A stretch of DNA of 64,000 bases from Neocallimastix lanati (nom. inval.) (lineage: Eukaryota; Neocallimastigomycota; Neocallimastigomycetes; Neocallimastigales; Neocallimastigaceae): NCBI GenBank assembly GCA_016946835.1, contig JACVTC010000005.1, positions 999,501-1,063,500 of the forward strand. The letters run 5' to 3'. Of this stretch, positions 45,869-57,321 are shown piece by piece. Made by a program: the position numbers and the translations under genes. The notes under the pieces are model-generated. The model was not told where the DNA came from, ran no database searches, and worked only from the letters and a program-made list of their open reading frames with translations. Each line of letters begins with the position of its first letter. Positions within the stretch are counted from its first letter, which is position 1.

Positions 45869-46507
45869 TTCAATACTTATATATTATTCACTTTGTGACA
45901 ACACAATTTACATAACCTTCAAACCAAAACTTTTGTAATAATAATATAAACATGTACTCCTTAACATCATTAATTAAACTACTCTTTAATTAAAAACTAC
46001 ATCTTACTACTCTAATTCTAATTTCCCAACTATTTAAAGACCTCTTGAACTATTAGTTATTATAATTACCCTTCAATAAATAACACTTTCAGTAAACAGC
46101 CATTTCTCAATTTTTATAATAAATAATTTTCTTTTTCTTTTTTTTATTTAAAGGATAAAAAAAATAAAAATTTATTTGTTTAGAAATAACTATAATTACG
46201 ATTATTATATTATTAAAATTATATTTATTTCTTTTGTTTATATATTAATTTCATATTCTCTATTCTTTTTTTTTTTTTCTTTTTTTTGATATTATTTGTT
46301 AATTTTAATTAAATTATTTAAATTATTTTTATTTCTTTCTTTTTTATATGTATATTTTATTATTTTTTATTTTATTATTTTTTTTTTGAAAACTACCTTT
46401 ATATCAATAGTCAAAGACATCTATACAAAGATATTTTCTTTTATTGTTTTATTAAATTAATTGGAAATATTTATTTTTAAAATAAAATATTTATTAAATT
46501 TTTATAT
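45869..46507. other. 3' flank of the V-ATPase subunit c gene
   Basis: No gene is seen. The part at about 46110-46290 is clearly homologous, in the same orientation, to about 54763-54925, which has no V-ATPase gene next to it. Confidence 0.6.
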
Positions 46508-47215
46508 CTAACAAGCAGCACTGTTGTCAGCCTTAGTGTTTAAGATAAGGGCAACAATTAAACCGTAAAGACCTAAAACTTCAGCGAAAATAAGAATAAG
46601 AATCATACCGACGTATAACTTTGGTTGTTGAGCAGTACCACGAACACCAGCGTCACCAACAATACCAATAGCAACACCAGCAGCAAGACCGGCTAAACCG
46701 ACAGAGAGACCACAGGCGAAGTGAATGAAGGCATTAGATAATAACATAGTTGGCTTGATATTAGATGAAACAATGACAGAAACAATTAAACCGTAAATAC
46801 CAATAATACCAGCCATAATAACTGGAATAATACACTTCATAATTAAATCTGGCTTCATGACACCCATAACAGAAATACCAACACCAGACTTGGCAGTACC
46901 GTAAGCAGCTCCGAAACCTTTTCATTATTAAAATATTTATATTTATTAATTATATATTCACTTTTTATCTATTTCAAATTTTATTTTATTAATTATTATT
47001 TCATCTAATATTTACAAGCAAAGACAGTAGCAGCAGCACATCCCATAGTACTGAAGAATGGGGCGTAGGCTGGACCTATTTATTATTTTATTTTATATAT
47101 ATTACCGTTAATTTTTAACCATTCCTATTATCTCTCTTTTTTTTATATATATATTCCATTTATTTTATTTTTATTTTAAATTTTAATACTAACAAGCTTC
47201 AGTGAATTCGACCAT
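46508..47215 (-). CDS. V-type proton ATPase 16-kDa proteolipid, subunit c
   Basis: Three exons on the minus strand: 47215-47194 (start MVEFTEA), 47075-47016 and 46917-46508. They total 492 nt and encode 163 aa, a normal length for the family. The sequence has four membrane helices and all family marks: [89 protein letters not shown]. Glu140 in helix 4 is the proton-carrying carboxylate. Subunit c forms the rotor ring of the Vo sector in vacuolar and endosomal membranes. The coding sequence is much GC-richer than its flanks and uses C-ending codons, as expected for a highly expressed gene. It stands alone between LINE-rich DNA and a gene desert. Confidence 0.97.
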
Positions 47216-47644
47216 TGTGATTTAATAATTTATTTTATTTTACTAAAATGTTTTTTTTTTTTCATTTATTTTTTTTTTTTTGATTTATTTCGATTAATTT
47301 TTTTTTTTTTTTAGTTCATAAAACATATTTAAAGTTGAATATCATCCAAATATAATTAATTATATAAATATAATATGTATTTAAAAATAATAATTATTAG
47401 ATACTTATTTCTTATTTATTTTATATTTAATATATTTTAATCATTTAATTATATTTAATTATTATTACAATTTGTTTGGGTTTCTTTTCTTTATTTTTAA
47501 TTTTTTTTTTTTTTTTTGTTTATGATTTTTTTATTTTTTCAAGAAATGTTTTTAAACTTTCTTTAGAGAAGAAAACTTTTTTTTTATATTAGCTTTTTAA
47601 AAGAACTCAGAATTAAATTGTAATTGATTCAAAATATATTATTA

Positions 47645-47715
47645 TAATATATTAAGGCTTTGAATATTGTGATGTCATTCAGCCGAAATATATATAAACC
47701 AATCAAAATGAAATA
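47645..47715 (-). promoter_or_regulatory. possible promoter island of the V-ATPase c gene
   Basis: A GC-richer patch about 430-500 nt upstream of the ATG. On the minus strand it reads GATTGG (CCAAT box), TTTATATATATTT (TATA-like) and TGAATGACATCAC (CRE/AP-1-like). The surroundings are almost pure A/T, so the clustering stands out. The distance to the ATG is large but possible with a long 5' UTR. Confidence 0.3.
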
Positions 47716-48880
47716 TTATATATTATATATATGTATTCTATCAAATCATAAATTAAAAATTTATGAGGCTGAAATAATATATATTTTAAAAATTTTTTTT
47801 AAATATAAAAATATTTATTAATCTTATGGATGAATTTTTTTTTTATAATAATATAAATTAAAGATTAAGATTTATTAGTATTAATATCTATTATATATTT
47901 GAAAAATTATTATTTTTTAATATATATTAAAAATTTTATAATTATAATTATTATTTATTATATATTAGAAAAATTTTATTATTATTATCATTATTATATA
48001 TTTGAAAAGTAATAAATAAGAGAAAAATTTATCAATGATTAATTTAAGTTGATAAAATAGGATAAAATAATAAAAAAAAAATTAATATTTATTTTGTGTA
48101 ATAATAATAAAATAATTATATATAAAGAAATATTATGTAATATATGAATTCAATATATTCTGCTTTTATATAGATTATATAAATATTAAATAGATAAAGT
48201 AATAGAAATTAATATAATAGATTGTATTATTAAGATTATATTTATTTTTGAATATATATATATTTTAATGAATAATAATCATAATACAAATTATTATAAA
48301 ATTATTAATTACTAATTAATAATAATAACTAATAATTATTTAAAAAACTTAGTAATAATTATTATAAACATTGTTATTACAAACATAATTATTATAAATA
48401 TTATAATTATTATGATTTATATAAAATAGTAATAATTATAATGTATAATAATAATATTAATATTAATAATTATAATTAAATTTTCATTACATAATAGAAA
48501 TATATATCAAAATGTATTAAAAAAATTTTTGTTTAATATTTATATAAATTTATATTATTATTGATTTGTAAAGTAGAAGTGGTTGGCCAGAATTAATTAA
48601 TGATTGAAAAAAAAAAATATTAAAATAATTCCCATTATTTATTTATTAATTTATTTAAAATTTAAATTTAATTCTGTTTTTTTTTTTTTTTTTTTTTAAC
48701 AAATAATTATATATATGAAATAATAAAATTAAAAATTAAAAAAAAAAAAGAAAATTATATATAGATATGTATATCAAATTTATAATAAACATTATGTTCG
48801 AGAAATAGAATAATTGCATAATTACTGTGATAAAATTAAATCTTAATGTTATTAAATACTATAAATTTAATATTAACTGG

Positions 48881-49016
48881 ATATTGAATAAAAATCTATA
48901 AGTTTTAAATACTTATTAATACTTTTATATCCTTTTTTTTTTATTTTTTCTTTAAAATACAGAATGATATTGAATAAAAATCTATAAGAATTTTAAATAC
49001 TTATTAATACTTTAAT
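48881..49016. repeat. imperfect tandem duplication of about 80 bp
   Basis: GATATTGAATAAAAATCTAT and the following TTTAAATACTTATTAATACTTT occur at about 48881-48931 and again at 48963-49016, separated by a T-rich linker. Confidence 0.75.
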
Positions 49017-49172
49017 ATTCTTTTTTTTTTTTTTTTAAAATGATTTTTGTTTTTTAATACAAAAAAAAAATATGTACTATTAGAATGATCTTTTTTTTAT
49101 TTTTATTTTTATTTTTATTATTATTATTTAAAAAAAAAATATATATATATTTTATCCAATAATAATTTTTTA

Positions 49173-49213
<41 letters not shown>

Positions 49214-49419
49214 GATATATAAATATATAAATAATTCTAAAATAAACTTAAAAATTTACCAAAATTTAATATATGAATTAATATAGCTATTTATACCATT
49301 TATGTATTTTTTAAAAAGTCTTCGTTTCTACCTTCTAATCATGTATAACAGCAATCTATTGAAAAGAGCTTGGTTTTTTTTTTTTAAACAAAAACAAAAT
49401 TAAAAGTTAATATAATTTA

Positions 49420-50160
49420 ATTATTTATTATTTATTATTCAATTATTTATTTATTTATAATTTATAATTTATTATTTATTATTTATTATTTATTATTTAT
49501 TATTATTCAATTATTTATTATTTATTTATTTATTATTTATTATTTATTTATTATTCAATTATTTATTTATTTATAATTTATAATTTATTATTTATTATTT
49601 ATTATTTATTATTTATTTATTATTCAATTATTTATTTATTTATTTATTTATTATTTATTATTTATTTATTATTTATTATTTATTATTTATTATTTATTTA
49701 TTATTCAATTATTTATTTATTATTTATTATTTATTATTTATTATTAAATTAACTAATTAATTAATTAATTAATTATTTATTTATTTATTTATTATTAAAT
49801 TATTAATTATTTATTATTTATTATTCAATTATTTATTTATTTATTTATTATTTATTATTTATTATTTATTATTTATTATTTATTATTCAATTATTATTTA
49901 TTATTTATTATTTATTATATATATAATTTATTATTTATTATTCAATTATTTATTATTTATTATTTATTATATATGTTATATAATAATAAATAATTGAATA
50001 ATAAATAAATATTATATAATAAATAATATTAAATAAATAATAGTGATTATAATCCACTACTATTTATTTAATATATTTATTATTTATTATTTATATATTA
50101 TTTATTATTGAATTATTTATTATTATAATCACTATTATTTATTATTTATTTATTATTCCT
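49420..50160. repeat. TTATT/TTTATTATT minisatellite block
   Basis: About 740 nt built almost only from TTTA, TTATT and TTATTCAATTA blocks in variable order. The TTCAATTA variant recurs about ten times as a higher-order marker. One short stretch near 49980-50045 is in reverse complement (AATAAATAATTGAATAATAA), which makes a local inverted structure. Confidence 0.85.
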
Positions 50161-50526
50161 ATTCTAATTATATAAACATTAATATTTACTTTTTACCCAC
50201 TTTTATTTTTGTTAAAAAATTTATTAATATTCCTATTTATAGTTTGATTAAAGAATAATAAATATCAGTAAGAATATTAATAATTATGATTGTAAAATTT
50301 GAATGAAGTGCATTTCGCAATATGGCTTACAAAATTTTTAAAATAAAGCTATTCATTTTTATGATATTCTATATAATCATAAATAAATATATAAATAATT
50401 ATTTCAAAAGAAATAATATTTTTTTACAAATAATATTATTAAATAACCATTCAATAGAAATAATAATATATTTTGTTGAAAAAGAATTATAAAAAATTTT
50501 TTTTATAAAAAATTTATTATTTATTT

Positions 50527-50697
50527 AATTACTAAAAAAAAATTATTATATATAAAAAAAAAGAATACTTACTTTATATATATATTTGATTGTTAAAAAA
50601 AAAATTATTGCTTAATTACTAAAAAAAAATTATTATATATAAAAAAAAAGAATACTTACTTTATATATATATTTGATTGTTAAAAAAAAAATTATTG
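50527..50697. repeat. 87-bp tandem duplication, two copies
   Basis: Units start at 50527 and 50614 and are identical by eye until about 50697. A/T-only sequence with no coding potential. Confidence 0.85.
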
Positions 50698-51707
50698 ATA
50701 ACTTATATGTAAAAAAAAGAGTACTTATATTTTTAATTATTAAAAGCAAGCCACACACAATATACGTCACATTAATATATTCACTATTTCCATATTTATA
50801 ACTTTGTTTAAAGAAATTTTTATTATAGTGTTAATGTTGTTAAGAGTCATAAATTTATGGTTTATAATTATGTCAATAAATATAATATATTTTATGATAA
50901 AGAGCTACTAGCACTTAATTATTCTAAATTTAACGATTTTATATTAATGCATTGTGGCTTATTCATTAATTATATTACAAGTTTCTTCAATAATGAGTAA
51001 ATTGGTTTACTGTGTATAAAAAATTATCCTATTTTACAATATTAACTTGATATTATTAATCTGTTAAATATATCTCTATTATAAATTAACCTTTTCATGA
51101 ATAAAATATTTTTTACGTTATATTAATTTTTTTATTCCATTTAAATATTGCTAAAATAATTTCTTAAATTTATTTATAATCTAATAATTTCCCCTAAAAC
51201 TAATTATTTAATATTATTACACCATTAATATTAGATGTATCTAAAACATATCATATAATATATGGTTTAAGTATTACCATTTATATGATGGAAACCTTTC
51301 TCTTGGAGGGTGATATTATATCTCAATTTGTGTGAATACCTCTTACATATTGGGTTTTACATCACTTACAATTATAACCCGCTTTATAGATTAGTGTTAA
51401 CTTTTATATATTTTCGCTTTGTAGTTTTAGCGATAACTATTAAAAAAATTGTTAATTATATATTGGTGTACTTGATAAATCATAATCTTGGGGTATTAAA
51501 ATATTGATTATATTTATAATTAATTATATTATTCTAGTCATTTAAACTTATTCGTAAATAATATATATTGTTTCATAATTGATTAAGGTTCAATATTTCA
51601 GTTAATTTTTTTTTTTTTTGAAGGTTAATTTTTATTAATTTTCACTTTTAGGATATTTTATTTATTTCCAAGATAAATATTTTTTTTTTTTAATAATCAG
51701 CACAAAC

Positions 51708-51726
51708 AAACAAACAAACAAACAAA

Positions 51727-51759
<33 letters not shown>
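51708..51759. repeat. (CAAA)n followed by poly(A)
   Basis: About five CAAA units run into a 30-nt A tract. No retrotransposon 3' end was recognised in front of it. Confidence 0.8.
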
Positions 51760-51762
<3 letters not shown>

Positions 51763-53339
51763 ATTAAGCAACTTTCTTTTAATATTTTAAGTTCTTTATT
51801 TTATTTTATCTACTTCCCCCTAAAATTCAAATTTCTAAAAGGATTTTATATATTTGGATTTTCTCATCATTAAAATACAAATGATAAAAGTTTAATCATT
51901 ATAACTTTAAAATACTTTTTAATCAATAAGAATAGTTCGTAGATGGATAAACATCATCCATTTGTATATAACTCATGGTTATTTTTATTATTTTATTAAA
52001 CCTTTCATCACGAAGGTTTGCATTATGATTATATTGAAATAGTTATTATCTAAATCTATTTAATGCTTGGTTTTAATAATATTATTATTGTTAGAATGTA
52101 CCCTAGAAATAACCATTCTATTATATTTCTCTTGAATATTCGGGATATTATATTTTAATTATTTTATATGAGATTTCTGACATATAGTCTCCTCCATTAG
52201 TGTAGTTTATATTTATATATATGCGTTTGATATGTATAAATATGCGTTAAAATAACTATACTTTAAATAATGTGCTTTGTTCTTTAAAAAGAATCATTAA
52301 CTAATATATGATTGTTCAAATATTCTTAATATATATTATTAAATTTTGTTTTATAAGTTAAAATATCAAATTATAATTTCAATTAAGAGTCTCTAGTATG
52401 AAGATATATAATTTTCTTTTTTATACGTTTATGCGTGTTTTCTCTTTATTATATAAATATTTTTATATTTTTTAAATTCTACTTAAATTGCAGTAACTTC
52501 CTTTTATCAACTGTTTTATATTTTGCACATTTCTTCAATTTTTTAATCAGTTTTATTGGCTTTCCTAAAAATTGACATAATGAGCAGCTTTTATCCATAT
52601 TTTTCATACATTTCACATATTCTAACAAATGTTAACATAATAATTTAGGAAATTACATTTCTTTTATAGTAATTGTGGCTAATAAATAATTCAATAAAAA
52701 AAATTTGACATGTTTAAAATAATGTTACAAAAAACTAAAATAACAATAGTTTCAAATTAAAAATTTAATTTGAAATATTATGAAAAAGTAGATTTCGTTA
52801 TATTATAACAATAATTGAAAAAATACTGAAATATATGAAATATGTGTAAAATGTAATAAATTATATATTAATATAAAAGCTATAAAATAGATATATAAAT
52901 ATACATAATTTGTATTTAATTATACAATAAGTAATTCATTATTGTAAAATATATATAGTAATAAAGTTGAAATAATTATAAATTTTTGACTCTTAATAAT
53001 AAAAATAATTGATAACTACTTAATAATTATACTATATATTAATTAATATTATTTATATATTAATTTATTATGTAATTGATTAAAGTGTATATTTTTATTT
53101 TACGTTAATTAGTTATTATATTTATGTTGTACAAAATATTAAAGAATATTAAAATAATTTACAACTTGAATATATACAACAAAAGTATTAACGTGATATA
53201 AGTTCTACATAAATTATTATAAATGTATTCTTCACTTCTCTCCTTGTTAACCATACTATTTATGTATTATTATATTAAATAAATAAACGATTTCAAATTG
53301 AGAGTTTCATTTGATTTTATTCTTATAGTCATTAGTATT

Positions 53340-53670
53340 TTTGGAACCGAGATGCTTCAAGAAACTATTTTAGCTAAAGACTGACGCCTTCAACGAAAGT
53401 TTATCTTCAATGAGTGAAAATTTCTTATATTAAACACTACCAAAACTTACTGTATTAATAAATTTTTGATAGCTGATATTATTGGAAATTTAAATAATGA
53501 ATTTTTTATTTACGTTCAAAACAGTAATGATTCAACCAACAGAGCCATTACTGACATTATTACCAACATAAACCTTCCAATCCCAAGTCAAGAACCTTCT
53601 TCCATTCAAAACATCAATGCTGTACAAGAAGTTGTAACCAATAATACACTCAAGAGAAGTAAATAATAAT
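53340..53670 (+). pseudogene. orphan coding-like island, not recognised
   Basis: A 330-nt patch of coding-like composition in A/T-rich DNA. The frame 53418-53666 is open and reads IADIIGNLNNEFFIYVQNSN..DIITNINLPIPSQEPSS..VVTNNTLKRSK before a TAA. It has no ATG; a short in-frame ATG upstream is in another frame. It could be the last exon of a gene or a fragment of a dead one. It lies just before a lineage D LINE fragment. No domain was seen. Confidence 0.35.
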
Positions 53671-53707
53671 GCACCAGCTATTAACAATAATATACAATCG
53701 GTTATTA

Positions 53708-54540
53708 TCAAATATGTTTTAAATCATTAATTGGATAATACAAATAAAATAAATTATCAAAGAGGCTGAAAAAATTGATCCCATTTGAAAATCCTTCAAT
53801 CCAGTATAATCCTGAATTAACTAGTATCTGTGCACTTCTCATTCTTTTTTTATTAGATCCAAGTAGTAGTGCATAATATGGGACTTGCTCAATTACTATA
53901 GCTGAAAATAACATTCTTTTATAAGGGATAGGAATATGAGGATTCTTAAGAAATCTTTTATGGAATAAAGTACTTTTCTAACTTTATTATTCATTCTCTG
54001 TATGATCGGTTTTACATCTAAATCATTTGAAAATTGTACACCTAAGTAGGTATAACAATTCATTTATGGTAACTCTTGACTTGAAAGATAAAAAAAATAG
54101 GGTTACTATTATAAAGAAATCAAGAAACTTCCCCTCGAACTATTAAACTTTAACATTTATTGATACCAAATTGCATTTCATTATTTCGAGCCCGCTTACT
54201 GGCAAATTTTAATAATTTCTTAGGTTGGGATCTTGTTGGAACACATAACACAATGTCATCTGTAAAAATAGCTCCCCAACAACGTTTATCATCACCAATA
54301 GAGATTCCAGATTTATCACAATTATTAAAAATATCATTAATGAACAAGTTAAACAAATTTGATGAGAGGGGACAACCTTGACGAACTCCTTTCTTTTCAT
54401 TAAAATTATAGCACTTACCTCTAATACCTAAGTGATGAATCCTCATTAACACGTTATATTGACACTGAGTTATACGCTTTTTTAAGGTCCAAAAAAGCAA
54501 GGTAAGTATCCTTATTTTCAAATTAGAAAGTGGAAAGTGA
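53708..54540 (-). mobile_element. eroded lineage D LINE fragment
   Basis: The minus-strand frames contain RGVRQGCPLSS-like motif B, a broken F/A-x-DD motif C near 54255-54280, and the post-palm block LLGSNK..LVNSGLYWIEGFS. It corresponds to the D element at 60.48-61.2 kb but with more frame breaks, including an internal loss near motif C. No poly(T) tail is present, so both ends are missing. Confidence 0.8.
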
Positions 54541-54762
54541 ATCTAATTTGTATTAAAAAATAAATATTTTATATTTTCAAAACTTTTATTATATATTATG
54601 TAATCAATTAAACTAAAATTTCTTAATAATAATAGCATTTTTAACAGATACTTCCTACCAATTCATTTACAACACTCAATTTCAACTATTAATTAAATAT
54701 TACATTTACTCTTCAATTATTAACAACAATAATAAACAATTATTTCACAATTTTAGTAATAA

Positions 54763-54925
54763 ATAATTTTCTTTTTTCTTTTTTCTTTTTTATTTAATGG
54801 ATAAAAAAAATAAAATTTTATTTGTTTAGATATAATTATAATTATCATAACTATATTATTTATATTTATTTTCTTTTTTTATATATTAATTTCATATTCT
54901 ATATTATTTTAATTTTTTTTTTTAT
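54763..54925. repeat. duplicate of the V-ATPase c 3' flank
   Basis: Same order and orientation as 46110-46290: AATAATTTTC, then TTTAATGGATAAAAAAAATA, then TATTAATTTCATATTCT, with scattered differences. It shows a duplication of a non-LINE segment between the two LINE-rich blocks. Confidence 0.7.
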
Positions 54926-55021
54926 TTTTTTTTTTTTTTATTTTTATTTTTTTTTTTATTTTTTTATTTTTTTTATTTTTATTTATTTATTTTTTTTGAT
55001 AAATATTGTTCGTTTATTTTA

Positions 55022-55142
55022 ATTCTCTTCGTACTAGAAGTCACTTTAGGAAGGATAACCATCGATTATCACCAGAATTACAGAAACCTGTAATTAGTAC
55101 ACCTGATATAGGCTATTCCTTTTCCATCAACTCTCCATGGTT
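55022..55142. other. natural unoccupied copy of the LINE target sequence
   Basis: CTCTTCGTACTAGAAG and the following 105 nt match the pre-insertion sequence rebuilt from 37811-37832, 38757-38765 and 45647-45735, without two of the LINE insertions found there. About ten single-base differences are seen. Confidence 0.8.
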
Positions 55143-55206
55143 TTGATTTAATAAAAAATTTAATTGACCTGACTTTACTATATAAATTTTTATATTCACG
55201 AAGCAA

Positions 55207-55214
<8 letters not shown>
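55143..55214 (-). mobile_element. short lineage B LINE fragment
   Basis: Matches the linker region of lineage B (33640-33716; also 56938-57004). It is cut by the poly(T) of the next element. Confidence 0.7.
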
Positions 55215-55262
<48 letters not shown>

Positions 55263-57321
55263 TTAGAGAAATGTTAGGTCTTTGATTTATGAAATAAATC
55301 CAAAATCATTCTCCTTGTAAATAATTGGTTTTTTAGCTTTTGAGGGTTTGAAGACATCTCTTTCACAATAAAATTTTTTTATTTCATTTGCTTTTTTACA
55401 ATTTAATTTCTTATCCAAAGTGAGTAATATGACATATTAGGAATATTATTAGTGAGATGATTAATAATACATGATGAGTTTTTCCATTTTTTAAAGCGGC
55501 GTAATTTAAATATAGCACAGATCGTTGAAAGAGGTGTTATTCTCAATTCACGAGTAATATCATGGAGACTAACATAAGAATTGCGAGATTTAAATCCATA
55601 ACTCCAATAAAGTCCTCTATTAATAATTTTTTGAACTTTAAAACATCTGCTATTATTTGAACCAAAGAGAGGAGCATAATATATAACAAGACTAAGAATA
55701 AACGAAATTAAAGCATATTTCTTCAATGGGAGAGGAATAAATTAATAAGAAATCGAAAGTACGAATTTAATTTGACATTTAAATTACTGTTTAATTTGGA
55801 TTGTATAGGTTTCATTGATAAAGATTCATCATAAAGAATACCAAGATAAGTATAGCTGTCAGTTTTAGGTAATTTGTTACTTCCAATAAAGAAAGATGGA
55901 TCTTCATAATTTATCAGTTTAATAAAGTTAATCTGTTTTACAACGAGAGTAGCACACTTTTTAATTCCAAAAGTCATTTCATTTTTAATAACCCATTCAT
56001 GAGCTTTACTCAAAATTTTCTTAAGAGCTTGTTTAGATGGAGCAACTAAAACAATATCATCCCCAAAAAGTCCACCACAACAATATTGAGAATCTAAATT
56101 TACACTATACTTATCACAATGATTCATTACATCATTAATGAACAAATTGAATAAAATAGGAGATAGAGGATATCTTTGTCTAACACCACGATTAATCGAA
56201 AATTCTTCAGAGAGATTACCATTAAAAAAAGCACGAGCTTTAGAGGATAGATAAAGGTTCCTTAAAAATAGCTGACATTTATCTCTAATTCCTAAGTTAT
56301 ATAATTTGGTCAAAATATTAAAGAAAGGTACTGAATCATAGGCTTTTTTAAGATTAAGAAAAGCAAGATAGGTAAAATTTCCTTGAAATTTTCTTCTATG
56401 ACATATTTCTCTAATTGAAATATATAAACTTATGGAAATCACCATCCCAGATTTTGTTAAATAATGAAAGTAAACATTTAGCACAATCAGAGTAGTGAAC
56501 AACTGATGAATAATCTTGATTATCAGATAAATCAGATTTACTAAAGAAGGCTTTAAAAAATTCAATCGGAATATCATCAGGGCCAGGAACTTTATTATTT
56601 TTTATATCAACCACAGTGTTTTGAATTTCTTCTATAGTGATAGGATCATTTATATCCCAAGAAGGATTGGTATTAGGATTAATTCCAAATAAATTTACCC
56701 AGTATTCATTATCCAGACTATTTTGTATAACATCAGAAGCTAGTTCACTGTAATGTTCAGTAAATCTATTCTATTGATCCGAATGAGAAAATAAAAACTT
56801 ACCCTACTAGTCCCTTAAAACTCTTGACGAAAAAGAATTAGAGTAGATAGGATGAGATAATTTCTTTAATTTTAACCAAAGCACTCTTAGCATTTACGAA
56901 AATCATTATATATATATTCTATTGACTGATGAAATTGTTTTGATTTAATAGAAAACTTAATTGACCTGACTTTACTACATATATTTTTATATTCACGAAG
57001 TAAATTTAAAAAATCATCAAGGTTTTCAAGATTAGGACCTAAAGAAAATTTTTTAATTTTATAAAGTGCAACATGCTTTTCATGAGAAAGTTTCTTGATA
57101 TAATAAGGGCAGTGGAAAGTTGAGCCCTTAAGATCACAAGGAACTCTAGCATGAACTTTATCCCCAACTTTATAAGCTGTTTCTATAAATTTATTGACCA
57201 TTTCATTAGAACTTAATTCTTTATTATCATCAAATTCATTAAGAAGAATTGAGAAGTAGTTACTTGAGAATATTTCATTATGCTTTTCATTACACATGTG
57301 TTGGGGCCATTTGAATCTTCA
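55215..57321 (-). mobile_element. lineage B LINE copy lacking most of its 3' end
   Basis: The T run 55215-55259 is followed by only about 10 nt of B 3' tip (AGATTAGAG). The sequence then jumps straight into the coding region at the equivalent of 31743, so about 800 nt of 3' UTR and C-terminus are missing. RT blocks follow on the minus strand: 55726-55403, 56577-55723 (DLKKAYDSVP-like NLKKAYDSVP, RGVRQRYPLSPILF, FGDD), 56614-56411 (GPDDIPIEFF) and 57297-56887 (linker). The RT motif changes (RQRYP, GDD for ADD) suggest it is long dead. It ends at 57321 against lineage A sequence. Confidence 0.85.

Larger units (their letters stand above)
47716..53339. other. gene-poor AT-rich region
   Basis: No credible gene in 5.6 kb. 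It holds simple repeats (listed separately), a CAAA plus poly(A) tract near 51708-51759 and several poly(T) runs. The part at about 50740-52650 is of somewhat higher complexity than the rest and could be strongly eroded element sequence. The 65-codon ORF at 51310-51507 has no supporting feature. Confidence 0.55.

Noticed and set aside
49420-50160. CRISPR-like array in the repeat block
   Set aside because: Units are 4-9 bp A/T words of variable order without spacers of constant length, and the genome is eukaryotic.
51310-51507. 65-codon plus-strand ORF
   Set aside because: Short, hydrophobic by composition, no motif, no splice partners.
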